A stretch of 64,000 bases of DNA from Verpa conica. Its lineage: Eukaryota; Ascomycota; Pezizomycetes; Pezizales; Morchellaceae. Shown here one piece after another: positions 1-11,632 of this stretch (within the stretch, counting starts at the first letter, position 1; the number at the start of each line of letters is the position of its first letter). Location of the stretch: NCBI GenBank assembly GCA_033030425.1, contig JAUFSD010000018.1:1240001-1304000 (forward strand). Reading direction: 5' to 3'. The notes under the pieces are model-generated. The model searched no databases. It was not told the origin of the DNA and was given only the letters and a program-made list of their open reading frames with translations. A program made the translations under genes and the position numbers.

Positions 1-2632
1 GTTGGTAAATGTACCTGAAAAGTTGTAATTTGCATGCGAAAGTATTTTTATACAAGTTTTACTCTATGAATATAATGGATATAAGAAGGATGATTTCGTT
101 TATGGAGTTCTTAAAGTTATAGTTTTTGCGTTTTAGTATTGCCTTTAGGGTACTATGTTCGGATGGGGTTCTTGGGGGCGGTTTGCTTGGTTGCGAGAAA
201 AGTTCTCGGGTAGATGTCTACAATGGGGGAGATACTGTTTTAAGTTGGAAGTGCTGCCGAGTTGGTCAAAACGTTCTGTAACACAGCCGACTTAATCTAG
301 CATTCTTCAGAATACAGCATCAATGCCATACAAAAAAACTCAGAACCCCCGTACTGTAGTTGCGCTCATTAATATTCAGAAGCACATCCACTCGCTGATT
401 TGAATACTCACATAGTTCCAGAATTATATATATTGTTAACAAAGGATAAATAGATTGCTGATAAAGTGTGGGCCAACTAAGAATTATTTATGAGTGATGA
501 TGTCATACTTGGGGTGCTGGATGTACTTGAGGTAAATGGGGGGAAGTGCCTCGGTATTAGGTGGTATGTCGAGTGATATTTTGTGAATATAGGAGGGGTT
601 TTTGCGTACGTAAGCATTAAAGGTATTCAATTATGCTAGCGTCAGAGGACCCATGCTACTTAAGAGAACTCGATTGGTAAATCAGTACCTGGCCTAAGGA
701 GTAAAATAGATGATTTACATCTGCTAGAATTTAGACCAACCAGACCTTCATATGCACTCTACATATGTACATGTAGTTACATAAACTAACAGACCTTCAA
801 TAATCTACTTATACATGTACTGTCTTGCTCAGAGATATAAATATACATGTATACATTAACACTAATCCGACTCGGAACCTATGGACTTGCAAACTGCTTG
901 GATGCATTTTTTATGAACTACGTCTCGATCCCAAGTACTACTAGGGGCTTTTTATCATGAGGGTTATTTCGTGTGGAGAGGCGGCGATTATACACGTGAC
1001 CTCTTCATGTGGTTGCGCATGGAGAAATTCTTCTATATCACAAATTCTCACTCGGTGTAGTATCTGCAATCTAGGGGTACATACAATTTACTGGTACATA
1101 CAGCAAAGGTTGAGCGTATTTTTTAGGAGGATTAGCACACCTAGGGCCCGGTGGGACTGTTGATGAACCAAAGTCTTTATTAAGAGGGAAATCTGTATAG
1201 CCAATAACTGAAGCCAAACTCGTGCGAAGCAATACATAGAAGTCCCTAGGTGAAAAACTGGGCTGATAACCATAATCTATAGTATACAAAAGAAACAATC
1301 CATAACCCACACTACATGTATGCATAGATACCATATCCTCCGGCAGGAACTCTCATCCAGGTGCCGGGGTCGCTAAACGAGTTGTTAGATGAACTCACGT
1401 ACCACCAGCGGCATCCTTGGTAGTCCCTCAGCCACCCCTTCCCCTTCCATTTATACGTTAGATACATGTAGTATGTTAGCACAAAGAAAAGAAAGTAAGA
1501 ATATACATGTAATTATGCCACCGAGGGTCAAGACTGTGACTACAGCAAAAAATGTACATTCATCCAGCTTCTCCTGCTCTAGATGGTGTCAGAATAGTAC
1601 ATGTAATCCCACGGTGAATCTATATAGGGGCATTTGATATCTGATAATCTGGTATTATGAATAGGTGCTATAGTAGAGATATTTGTGGATTTCTTGATAA
1701 AAATGCAGCGGTGGAGGGATATGCATGAAGGCGGTGGTGACAAAGGTACATGTATTTTACAAAGACCACGCAGGTGTCATTACATGCAACCGGAGATGGA
1801 GATGGGAGATGGGAGATCTGCACACAGCACTTGTAGGCTGCATATCCTGTGAGGATATCTCCACTTTGTTATCGCTGTATCTCCTGTCTCTCATCAACTC
1901 TCTACTCCCCACCATGGCAATCCTTATCATCCCGAATACACATCTTCATCCCAGCCACCATCACCTTCACCATCATCACCATCATCACCATCATCACCAT
2001 CTCCCCCTCACCTCTCCACCATCCCTCCTCTATCCCGTTCATCATCTTTATTCATCAGCCTCATATCTCTCATTATCTCATCTCTTTCTTGTTCCTTATC
2101 TGTATCCCATTATTGCTAATAGTCACCTTAGTTTTACTCACTTCTCTCGCAAAGACCCCTATCGCTATCCTTATCGCTATTTCTCCGTCCAACCGACAAT
2201 TTCAAGTCAACTGGATACAGTCACAACCCTAACCCTAACACAATTAAAGAAATATAATACTGCGTACATCCGGCCTCCTGTTACTCATCTCTATGCTAAA
2301 CCTCAAACCTCCAGGATTCCGAAAAGATAATTACTCAGCAACTCAGTCTTCCATTGTCCTTTCGTCGCGTGACTCCGGGTAACCTCCAGTGTTCGCGGGC
2401 TTCTGTAATTTCCGGCCGAAAGACGACAGCTTTCATCACCGAGGGAGTACAATCAATAGATAGTGTCTCCGGGGTCTATCTACCCTCCCAGCTTCTCTCT
2501 TCCACACGCCATTTTCTCTCAGCTCTTTTTAACCCCACCGCAGTAGCACCTCCAGGATAGCTCTCCCCAGCCCTCACCCTCCATACTGACTGCTCTTACC
2601 TTCTTCCCCCCTCTATAGCAGGGGCCCCAAGA
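1..2632. other. Intergenic, no supported gene
   Basis: I see no convincing coding sequence here. The open frames are short and low in complexity; the longest (1725-2330) owes its openness to a pyrimidine-rich CAT/CAC stretch. A telomere-like ACCCTAACCCTAAC tract lies at 2225-2239. The CT-rich stretch about 2460-2630 directly precedes the ubiquitin protease gene and is the likely promoter and 5' leader, as pyrimidine-rich leaders are common in filamentous fungi. Confidence 0.6.
1954..2000. repeat. CAT/CAC trinucleotide microsatellite
   Basis: Imperfect tandem CATCAC units read as poly-His in one frame, which explains the otherwise spurious long open frame across this region. Confidence 0.7.
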
Positions 2633-4838
2633 ATGCCCCGCTCCCGCTACTCGTCAAATTCCTACTCCTACGACGATAATTTTCGGCCGCCGGTATCCTA
2701 CTCGTCTGCCCATAACCCAGACGTATCGTTATCGGTGCTCTTTTCCCTCATATTCGCCAGCGTCCTCATCGTTTACCACATACTACATGCACTCCTGAGC
2801 CTCCCGCCGTTATCTGAGCTCGTCTTCATTATGATCGGTGCAGTCCTTGGTCCTGCTATAAGGGAGAGTCTGCAGAGCGCGTTTTCGAGTGGTGGGAGGA
2901 GCGTCGCGGAACGCGTCAGAACAAGAGCTGTAAGCCTTGTAGGAGGTGCGCTTCTACCACAGGGATACGGGAAGGATGGGGAGGGCTTTGTTGGCGGTCT
3001 GTGGAATGCGGGGAATACGTGCTATCAGAACTCCGTACTACAGGTCGGTTAGATATGGTATTCTGCCTGCCTAGGCTGGTCAAGCTGACTGTAAAATAGG
3101 CTATGGCATCACTGACACACCTGAAACCGCACTTGGTATCGCTGTCAGTATCGGAGTACGAGGATGACCTGAACCCCTCTGGTGCCCTCATGTCGCTTAT
3201 CACCACGCTGAACTCACTGTCAACGACCCCGAGAGCTTTCACGCCATCACCAGTCATCGTACGGGGAACGGACAATTCAGGATGGATCTACAACGAACAG
3301 CAAGATGCGCAGGAGTTTTTTCAGAAGTTGACGGGATCGCTAGAGAAGGAGGTGTTGAAATTCTTGGATAAGAAAAAGAGGGTTATGAGGAAGGGCCTGG
3401 AGGGCATTGTAGAAGCTACGGAGGAAGTGAAGGGCAAGATATGGCACCACCCAGATCTGGGTGTGGCGCTAGGGAGGGAATATCGGAGCCCTTTTGAGGG
3501 TCTTTTTGCACAGAGAGTCGGGTGTCTAAAGTGTGGTTACGTCGAGTCCATCAGCTTACAGCCGTTTACGAGTCTTTCATTGTCACTACCTTCTTCGGTA
3601 CGCTATCCCCTCTTTTATGAAGTTCCAATAACTAACAAGCACAGTGGGCTTGCTCTCTGGAGGAATGTCTCGACGAATTTACCACTATCGAAAAAATCCA
3701 AGAGGTCGACTGCGACAAGTGCACCCTCATCTCACTCCACCACCAACTCCTAGCCCTTGCAGAAAAACCACTTTCTGAAGCTGTCAAGGCGCAACTAATC
3801 CCCCGCATTGAAGCCCTCGAGGCCGCACTCGAAAACGACAACTTTAACCCCCAAATCCCCGGCGTTAAAATCTCACCCCGGCAGAAAGTCTCGACGACGA
3901 AGACAAAGCAGACTATGATTGCAAGACCGCCGCCTGTGCTGGTGTTACATTTAAACCGCAGCCAGTATGACATTGTTACGGGAATGACGGGAAAGAATTA
4001 CGCATCGGTGTCGTTTCCACCGAGGATGGACTTGGGACGGCTGGGGGTTGTTACAAGGCACGATACAGAGGATGGTAGCTGGGGGTTGACTGTGGACCCT
4101 GCAAGGAGAATGTCTGGGAGGATACCAAGGTGGTTCCAGAATCAACAGCTTTCAGAGGAATCTAGCTCAGAATCTGCAACTCCTGACGACACCCCCGGGG
4201 CCTCCGAGACTGAGACCGAGGCTGAGGCGGAGGAGAGTACTGATGAGATGGGGACTAAGCAGAAGAGTACAGTCTTGGAACTCGAAAAAACCAGTGAAAG
4301 TGTCATCTACGATCTCAGAAGCGTTGTTGCCCACTATGGAGGCCATCACAATGGTCACTATGTCTGCTACCGGAAATACCAACGGCAGTGGTTTAAAATT
4401 AGTGATCACGAGGTTTAGTATGTAACTCTTGGTCAGACCCCCCTTTATCTTTCTAGCCGACTAACACATTTGTGCTTTTTCAGTGCTTGTGATGAGAAAG
4501 AAGCCCTAAGCGTCGGGAATGCGTTCATGCTATTCTATGAGCGTGTCACTGGCGATGATATGAATGGCGATACTAGGGGGGTAAATGGGTATACTATTGG
4601 TACAGAGACACCCGAATACTCGGATACAACTACTGGTGATGACGATGGAGACGAGGAAACTGGTGAAGATGAAGATTACACGGATGACACGGAAGACGAG
4701 GATACACTTGTGTATTCTAATAGCAACGGTAGTGGAGACGGCACTGGAACAAAAGGCCTCCGCCGTCGAAGACAATCTAGCGTTGAACATACCGAGATGG
4801 ATCATACAGAGCCTACTGAAGTATCTCAAGGCCAGTAG
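2633..4838 (+). CDS. Membrane-anchored ubiquitin C-terminal hydrolase (USP/UBP family)
   Basis: Deubiquitinating cysteine protease. Suggested exons are 2633-3043, 3100-3597, 3645-4417 and 4484-4838, which join in frame to 678 aa; introns are 56, 47 and 66 nt. A hydrophobic segment at residues 31-57 predicts an N-terminal membrane anchor, as in yeast Ubp16 and animal USP30 of the mitochondrial outer membrane. The Cys box reads GLWNAGNTCYQNS, with the catalytic Cys near residue 130. It is followed by QQDAQEFF (204-211), zinc-binding CxxC pairs at about 279/282 and 326/329, and the His box GGHHNGHYVCY with catalytic His near 541. The C-terminal 100 residues are acidic and low in complexity. The first intron splits the Cys box right after VLQ, and its donor GTCGGT is unusual. 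The catalytic motifs are intact, so the enzyme is probably active. A Ubp16-like assignment rests on the anchor and is an inference. Confidence 0.92.
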
Positions 4839-6160
4839 CGGTCTTAGTGGTGAGGAGTTCATGATGTAATTGCCTAGTTTTAATGGGATATTAGGAGAAA
4901 AGGTGTTTGGAGTGTATGATATGGTGTTTTTAGCTCTTGTTCTACTTTCCTTCTCTCCTTTAGGATTGTGTTTTGGCTTCGTCATGACTTTATTTGCCTG
5001 CTACTTGGGGCTACCTATTGGCGTTTATTTGTGTCTCCTTTTTCTCTACGAGGGTTTTAGTTTTAGGTTCTGGGGTTTTTTTTCGTATATCTGGGATTAT
5101 GAGTGTGTACAAAAGCTTTATTTACCTAGTTTGGAATGGTTAACTATTTATTGCAATGCACCAGGTCGATTGGGAGTTGAGGCACTGTACTCGTGGCAGG
5201 CTTGAGTGCCGTACCTTGGAATGGGCTTCTCAGCCAATTGGCTAGATTTGCTATCGACTCCCGACAACTTCCATCCCTGCCCCTAAGCACATGGCCTATG
5301 AACCTTAACTCTGCATGTAAATCTGGTGAGACCGGGAGTTTCACTCTTGATCGCAGCTAAATGCACTAGTCCAGCCACTCGGGTCAAGTCCTCTACCTGG
5401 CGCACAGGTCGCATTGGGGCCGATTCGAAGGGATGATCTGAGCTGGCATTAAGACTCGGCACTTCCCGCCTGCGCACTGCGCGTCCATCGCCTCTGACGA
5501 ATTTGGTCTTGGCAGGTTTCACTTAAGACCTGAATTTGCCCTCTGAAGCGGACACCTCCACCGTACATATAGTTAAGTGGTATTTTAGATAGGAGATTTT
5601 ATGTAATATGTTTATCTAGCTCCGCTAGAGCTGTAGCGAAGCTTAGGTACTAACTATGCTCTGGGTGTAAATATATAGTTGATCACTACCGATCACTCGT
5701 TATAACATGTACTACAGATGTTGTATAGAAACGAGAGAACTAGAGAAACTGCTTGCTTGCTTGGAGACTCGGTCTCGCGAATCCCTTTATATACCCCTGA
5801 TTGACACTCGGGCCCTCTCCCCTTACTACGCGTACTCGATACTACAACAGACACGACCCGGTCTACAGAAAATATCCCCCTTTGTCCTCACAAGCGTGGG
5901 GGGTGCCTAAGCACTTTTATTCCCTTAAAAAAAAACTGTGTTTAGTCACTCTAGCTGAATACCCATGATTTATAATCTCTTTTTCTAGAACTTATTGACG
6001 TCTAGCCATCAGATGAAGCTCCATATAAGGCGTTTATTAAATACTCCTAGGGAGGTTGTAATCTGAGGCGACACTTAATTATGTGTGTGGGAGGTAGTAG
6101 CAACAGAACATAATAAGGCAACAAACACAATATAGATTTATCACAATAGTTTCAGGTATA
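4839..6160. other. Intergenic
   Basis: The 3' flank of the protease gene. A hydrophobic open frame at 4870-5205 has no motif and is AT-driven. The GC-richer patch at about 5140-5530 stands out in composition but I cannot match it to an RNA or a protein. Confidence 0.5.
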
Positions 6161-6763
6161 CGGCGGACTACAGCGACCACTCCGTCATAATTACGAAAGC
6201 GAAAGGCCAGAATACCCCCCCCCCCACCAAAATATCCCCCAAAGTAAATTAGCCATAGGTATATTTAAATTACTTTGTGCTCTTGAAAAGTAAATAAACT
6301 TCCTCTTAGCTATAGCACCCTAGGAAGTAGGTGGAAGAGGGGTGGAAGCGAGGTTTTTGGATAAAGTCCTTACCCTGTTGCCCAATTGGAGCACCTCAGG
6401 CTTGAATTAGAGAGTTTAAAGCTGCCCAGAGACTTTACATACCATTAGGGATACCCTAGCTAGGCATACAAATTTTAAAAAAACCTTTTTTTTTTGTGGG
6501 GGGGGGTTGTGAACAAAATCTCTACACCCACAATATCTCAATAAGGGTCTTGATCTAGCTCTATCCTAAAACTTTGCTTCCATCCCTCTTCCACTTGTTT
6601 TCTAGGGCACTATAGGTAAGAGAAAGTGTATTTACTTATCAAGAGCACAAGGTAATTCAAATATATTTCTTAGCTTATTAATTTTGGAGGAAATTTTGGT
6701 GGGGGGGGGAATTTTAGCTTTTCACTTTCGCAATTATGGCGGAGTGGTCGCTGCAGTCCGCCG
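6161..6763. mobile_element. Foldback MITE with TIRs of about 190 bp
   Basis: Both ends begin CGGCGGACT and are flanked by a TA dinucleotide (6159-6160 and 6764-6765). The arms run to about 6350 on the left and from about 6585 on the right. They match as inverted repeats through the CAGCGACCACTCCG block, a C/G homopolymer, a TTGTGCTCTTGA block and a GTGGAAGAGGG block, with scattered differences. There is no coding capacity: the open frame at 6684-6884 is simply part of the right arm. TA flanks suggest mobilisation by a Tc1/mariner-pogo type transposase. Confidence 0.85.
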
Positions 6764-6975
6764 TACAGGTACTATAGATAGCTTATTCCTGGCTTTTTGT
6801 ATGATTTTGGGGCTTTTCTTTGAAAGAATTTTGGTGAGTTTTGGTGCTGTGTCTCTTCACTATGAGTATTTAATGAACGCCTGAGTATAATACATAAACA
6901 AAACGCCGCCGTATCCCAACCCAAGTAATGAACCAAAGGGGATAAAAAAAGGAAGTAGGGGATAAATAAATGAAC

Positions 6976-8751
6976 CTATCCGACATGCGGTAGAAAGCTT
7001 GCCCATACAACCTTATCGTATGAATTATGAGGAAGCTGACGCATCGATGCAAATGACTCCACCAAAAGATAAAGTCTAGCCAGGATGCACAGAACAATAG
7101 TCAACACAAAACCAATACAATAAATAGTCATAAACCACCATATCAACGTAATCCGCGAGTTCTCCAACCAGTCAGTAAGGTGTTTCCATCTTCTTATGGG
7201 TTTCGGTAAGCTTCTATTCTGCAATTCGCCGCCTCGGGTTGTAACAAACCTGCGAGCGTAGTCCATCTTCTCCCTCACTTTTTCCCGCACCAACTGACCC
7301 AGGAAACCGATCAGGAATGAAAAACAGAATATCAAGACTGCTTCGGCGGTGAGTAGTGATGCTATCTTCCACAGTCTACTCTCGGTCTGGGTGGGGAAGT
7401 TGAAGTTCCATGCAGCCAGGTGCAGGCATCCGTGAGCTATCACTAAAAATGAAAGCGCCGACGCCTCCCACCAGAACCTCCGCCACCCGCTCCACAGCGC
7501 GGTGTAGGCTCCCAAGAGAAGGGTGAATTTTTCAGTGATTCCATTTATGAAGCCGTGCCAGTCCCACAGTTGCCGGAATAGAAGTTTCCCTAGCTCGGCT
7601 CGGGTGGTGAGACAGTCGTTGTAGTCGTGGTGCCAGAAGATGTTTGTGGGGTTATAGTCTAGCATTGATAATTGTGCTTTGTTGGTTATTAGGTCAAGTA
7701 GTACCTCTGGGGATAGTTTGATGAATGTTGGTTCCGTGATGTCGAAGGGTTTATTAATCCAGATTATGTACATTGCTACTGCGCAGAATGTGTTTAGCAC
7801 TGTGTAGAGCTCGAGTAAGGTGACGGGTAGTTTGCTTGCGTAGCGGCCGATGACTTGGATTATCATCCAGATTGCTTGGGAGCAGATCAGGAACTTGGCG
7901 AGTAGGTTGGCTTTACTCTTGTCTTTGACTGTCTGTGTGGAAGGGTAGGGGAGTTGGTTTATTTGGGCGAGGTAAAGGACCCCTCGTGGTGTGAGTGTGC
8001 AGCGCTTTTCGAGTTGTTCGAGGTTTAGTTCTACCGGGGGACTTTGCATGTTGCTCGGGACGCTGAAGATCACATCGCTGCTCTCGGTGAACCCGTACTT
8101 CTCGCTTTCGGTGATGGTGCTGGACCGTACGCTATTATTGCTAGGCCCCGGCTCAACAACGAAGCCCCCCATCACAGCGTAGTAGGAAAGAGTCTTATCC
8201 CAGCGACCTATATAGTCTGTAAGTGTCTCCATCTCTTTAAGGAGTAGATCCGCCGTTTTTCTCTCATGGGCTGCTACAAACAAGGCAATCTCGGGAAAGA
8301 GAAGTGTCACAACACTCCACATCACTTTCTTCCTGTTCAGATCTACGCCAAACTTGACCGGAGCCGGAGGTGGGAGCGGAGATGGGAGACGTGAGCCGAA
8401 TCCTGCTGGAGGAGAGGCAGGAGATGCAAAGCCATACTTTATCTCTGGTTGAGAAAGAGACGAGTATCGTTCAGACCCCCCTCAGGTTGGACAATCCTGC
8501 GCGCCCCTCTGCCATATTTCGGGCTCGATATTCGTATGAACTGTTGTCCAGACGCATAGGATTAGTGTCAGGAGGCAGGAAAATAAGACGTCTAATGTTC
8601 CTCGTCTTCCTGGGCTAGCAACCCAAGGTCGCTCGTAAGTTGGTGTGGAACTTGTTGTCGAATTAACTTGTGAAGCGTCCTGAACGGGTGCGAATTCTGC
8701 GTATGCGAATAGAAGTGATATTAAGGCGAGTTGTATTTGTAAGGCCGTCAT
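6976..8751 (-). CDS. Fungal multi-pass membrane protein, function unknown
   Basis: Two exons are proposed, 8751-8493 and 8342-6976, joined in frame to 541 aa with a 150-nt intron. The donor is GTCCAA and the acceptor GCGTAG, so the exact join is uncertain. The start at 8751 gives a hydrophobic, signal-like N terminus (MTALQIQLALISLL), followed by a Ser/Thr-rich stretch and a block around GTLDVLFSCLLTLILCVWT. Exon 2 opens with LLFPEIALFVAA. It contains further membrane segments, including one ending in AMYIIWINKPFDI, and near the C terminus two close hydrophobic helices. This layout recurs in unnamed fungal integral membrane proteins with a W-KPxD motif; no biochemical function is known to me. 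An ATG farther upstream (8862) is possible but adds residues of no recognisable kind. Confidence 0.7.
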
Positions 8752-8862
8752 TCCGCTGGAATAATCCCTGTCAAGTCCGTACTGGGTGAGCGAAACTCCT
8801 ATATTAGATATATAAAGCTGCCCAAACTTACCTTCCAAAGAGGATAGAGGAAAAGCCGCCAA

Positions 8863-11488
8863 AGAGACTGAATTTCACGACTAGAAGTTTAAGGGTCTAT
8901 CAGATTTTCGACTAATATTTTTCTTGTATCAGCGAGTGTACAAGAAAACTAAAACCCAAGTGGGTAGTAACTTTCAATATGACGGGGTAGATAGTATTTG
9001 GAAGAGAAGTATATTATGGGGAGGATTGAGGCCTTATCACCTCCAGTGAGAGTACTTTGAAGTGGCCTAAAAAAACGAGGCGTTTCCATGCAGGTAGGCC
9101 CTGCTCTTGAATACGTTACAACCGTGCATTGGCTGTTCCTGCTGATCGCCTGGCAATCTTGCAAGGGCTGATCAAGTACCTTGAATGTTTGCGAATGTAT
9201 GTACCAACTGTGATATCCAAGTTATCAAACGTACGGTTATAAGTTCAACCAGCAGGATTATTGACCAAGCATTGCAGATTTTAGCTTACGGGTTGTGTAC
9301 TTGCATCACAAGCAGAGTATTAACATACTGTAGGCTCCTGATAAGTCCGAATCGTTTCCGAGAGCCTGGCCTACCAGAATACGAGCGTATTATACAGACT
9401 ACAGCCCCTTCTATTATTTTGACCCCTAAACTAGGATAGCCTAGAAAATAAGGCTCTCGGTAACGGTCCTGATCGAGAGCCTAAGGTATGTGGCTATGTC
9501 GTAAACTCTCAAATAGGTTTAGTTCAAGGTAGGAAAAGAAATTATGTTCATAGCCTGAGCCGCCTGCCCGTTTAGGAACTGAGACAGCTGCTCTCTGGTA
9601 TTGACTCCATGGCACACCCGACAAGTGTTTGAAGGAAAAGAAAGTGTGGGTTTTCATGGAGGGGTGAATACGCAGCATTTGCTAAGCCTTGCCTTATTAG
9701 CGAATAGCTAGAGGCTAACTGGGTTCCCCAAGGCTGTGCAAAGCTTTACTCCACTCACCGGTGCGGACCACTAACCGACCAAAGCCAACACACAAATCGA
9801 AAAAAATCCTTGTAGATTAGCATAAGGAAATCGAAAGCCCATCTCTGAACACATGCTTTCCCGCATATCGCAGGCTATGCTGATCTTATAACACAGATTT
9901 CTTGGTATTACAGTGTGCGGCAAAAAGATCGAGAAACGTGAGATACGGGGTTCAGAGTTTCTATTCGCTCTTTAGGTTTTTAGTAGCAGGAATGGCTAAT
10001 AGGCCATTGCTATATACTCGCCTAAAAATAAAGCCTGTCGATACTTTTTGTACTTTTATATAAAACATCGACAGACTTTCGAGGCGAGTAGTAGACCCCG
10101 GTTTCTCGATCTTTTTTGCCGTGCACTTGTGGCTTTTTGCCAACTCGACGGAATGTAGCCCACAGTGATACAATCAGGCCGGCCACGGCTTTTGAGAGTA
10201 GGGTTTACTAGTATTTAGAATATAAATAAAATGTTTCCTCGGAGATTATATGAACAATAGCCTTGATAATTGAAATTGCTAGTGGTGATTTCAAGCGCAC
10301 AGAAAGAAACAAGTGATATCTAGATAATATTTGAGACTCTAGGGTGGGGCGAGTCCTCTTAAGCTATTTATTGGTATTTGGTTTAGGTACCATTCCTAGC
10401 TTTAAAAAAACACGAAATATAGCTAGCTAAAGGAGATGGAAGCCTCTCTACTAGGCTATGTATATGCATTGGATGTAAATTAGTACATATAAAATCCCAG
10501 GAAAAGGCCATGAACTACACATTGACCTACAAGGCTTATAGAAAATAGATCACCCCAAGCCTCTTGTGATTTGTTTACTAGGGTTTTGTCTTCCACCGCT
10601 CCATTATCTACTAGTGGGGAAGTAAAGTCTATTCGGTTTGGTACAAGCAACAACGTTCACTACAGTAACAATGTGAACAGCAACAATCCTCCTTATCCCT
10701 ATTCATACACATGAATCTTAATATAATCTTCTGAAGATTTGTACCTCCAATTTGATTTAATATTGGTTGTAGCAAGGTTTAGTTGTGAGCCCACTTTGTC
10801 CGCATTATCTTAGAGGGGTTAATTTTTCTTATCATAAGATAGATATTTGTATGCTGGTTTTTCTTGGTTATGCCTTTGAAGGTCGAGCATATACGTGAGT
10901 TCTATAGTCAAGACGCGGGCACCGCAAAGGCTTTCTGTAGTGACCGTATGTCGACTCCCTTTCGGAATATTCTCTTATAGGCCCTAAAGTATCATGGGAT
11001 CCACCTAAAATCGTTTATCACATCCGAATAGAACTCACAGCCAAACCCTCAAGTGACCTTTACGTTACTACGAAGGCAGTAAGGATAAAGAAATTTCCTA
11101 TACAGGCTAGTATATCTTGTGTATCATTATCTATATTCTATAGAAAATACATCTATGTATAGTTATGTCAGAGCACGCAAATCCTATCAGAGTCTGACCG
11201 TTTCCGCTGTAGTCAGAGGTTGGAGACGATACAAGTTTCACGTACTTGTATGCTGACCTCATAGAACGGATGACCTCGCTGTCCAATATTCATCATAAAT
11301 CCATGCACCAAGCAAGAAAATCAGCACTCATAACAAGGATCTTACCCCGCTCCAGCCGCATGCATGCTGCGCACGCCCACACGCACATATGAATCCAGCG
11401 GTATCCTATATAAATCGCCAGAGATTCGTGAATGTATATCTAGAGAATGCCTAGACTATAGTTTCAAAATTCGTGGCGTTAATACGTA
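8863..11488. other. Intergenic, AT-rich
   Basis: No supported gene. Short open frames on both strands lack motifs. The region contains one MITE-like element (9911-10131) and ends at the left end of the transposon. Confidence 0.5.
9911..10131. mobile_element. MITE, GGCAAAAAGATCGAGAAAC family
   Basis: The left end reads GCGGCAAAAAGATCGAGAAAC after a TA at 9909-9910. The right end carries the inverted counterpart ATCTTTTTTGCCG near 10110-10122. The same terminal motif, with the variant GGCAACAAAGATCGAGAAA, bounds the two elements at 36085-36489, so these are one family. The right boundary is blurred and no perfect TA duplication is visible there. No coding capacity. Confidence 0.6.
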
Positions 11489-11541
11489 AAGGCTTGGACG
11501 GTGCAACCGACCAACCCCGTGATCCCGACCACGTGATTTCC
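11489..11541 (+). repeat. Left TIR of the Fot1/pogo transposon
   Basis: 53 bp, with a TA dinucleotide immediately outside. It matches the right repeat in inverted orientation at 50 of 53 positions by eye. Confidence 0.95.
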
Positions 11542-11632
11542 TGCTGCCAAGCACAAGCCCCGCTCTCTACCCCACAGTTAGACCAACCGCTAGAGCGCCA
11601 AAAACACCAAAAACACCAAAAACTCCACAGAT

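Noticed and set aside
1725..2330. Long open frame with poly-His
   Set aside because: Open because of a CAT/CAC microsatellite and pyrimidine-rich DNA; no motif and no splice context.
4870..5205. Hydrophobic 111-codon frame after the protease
   Set aside because: T-rich 3' flank gives Leu/Phe-rich translation; no ATG context or motif.
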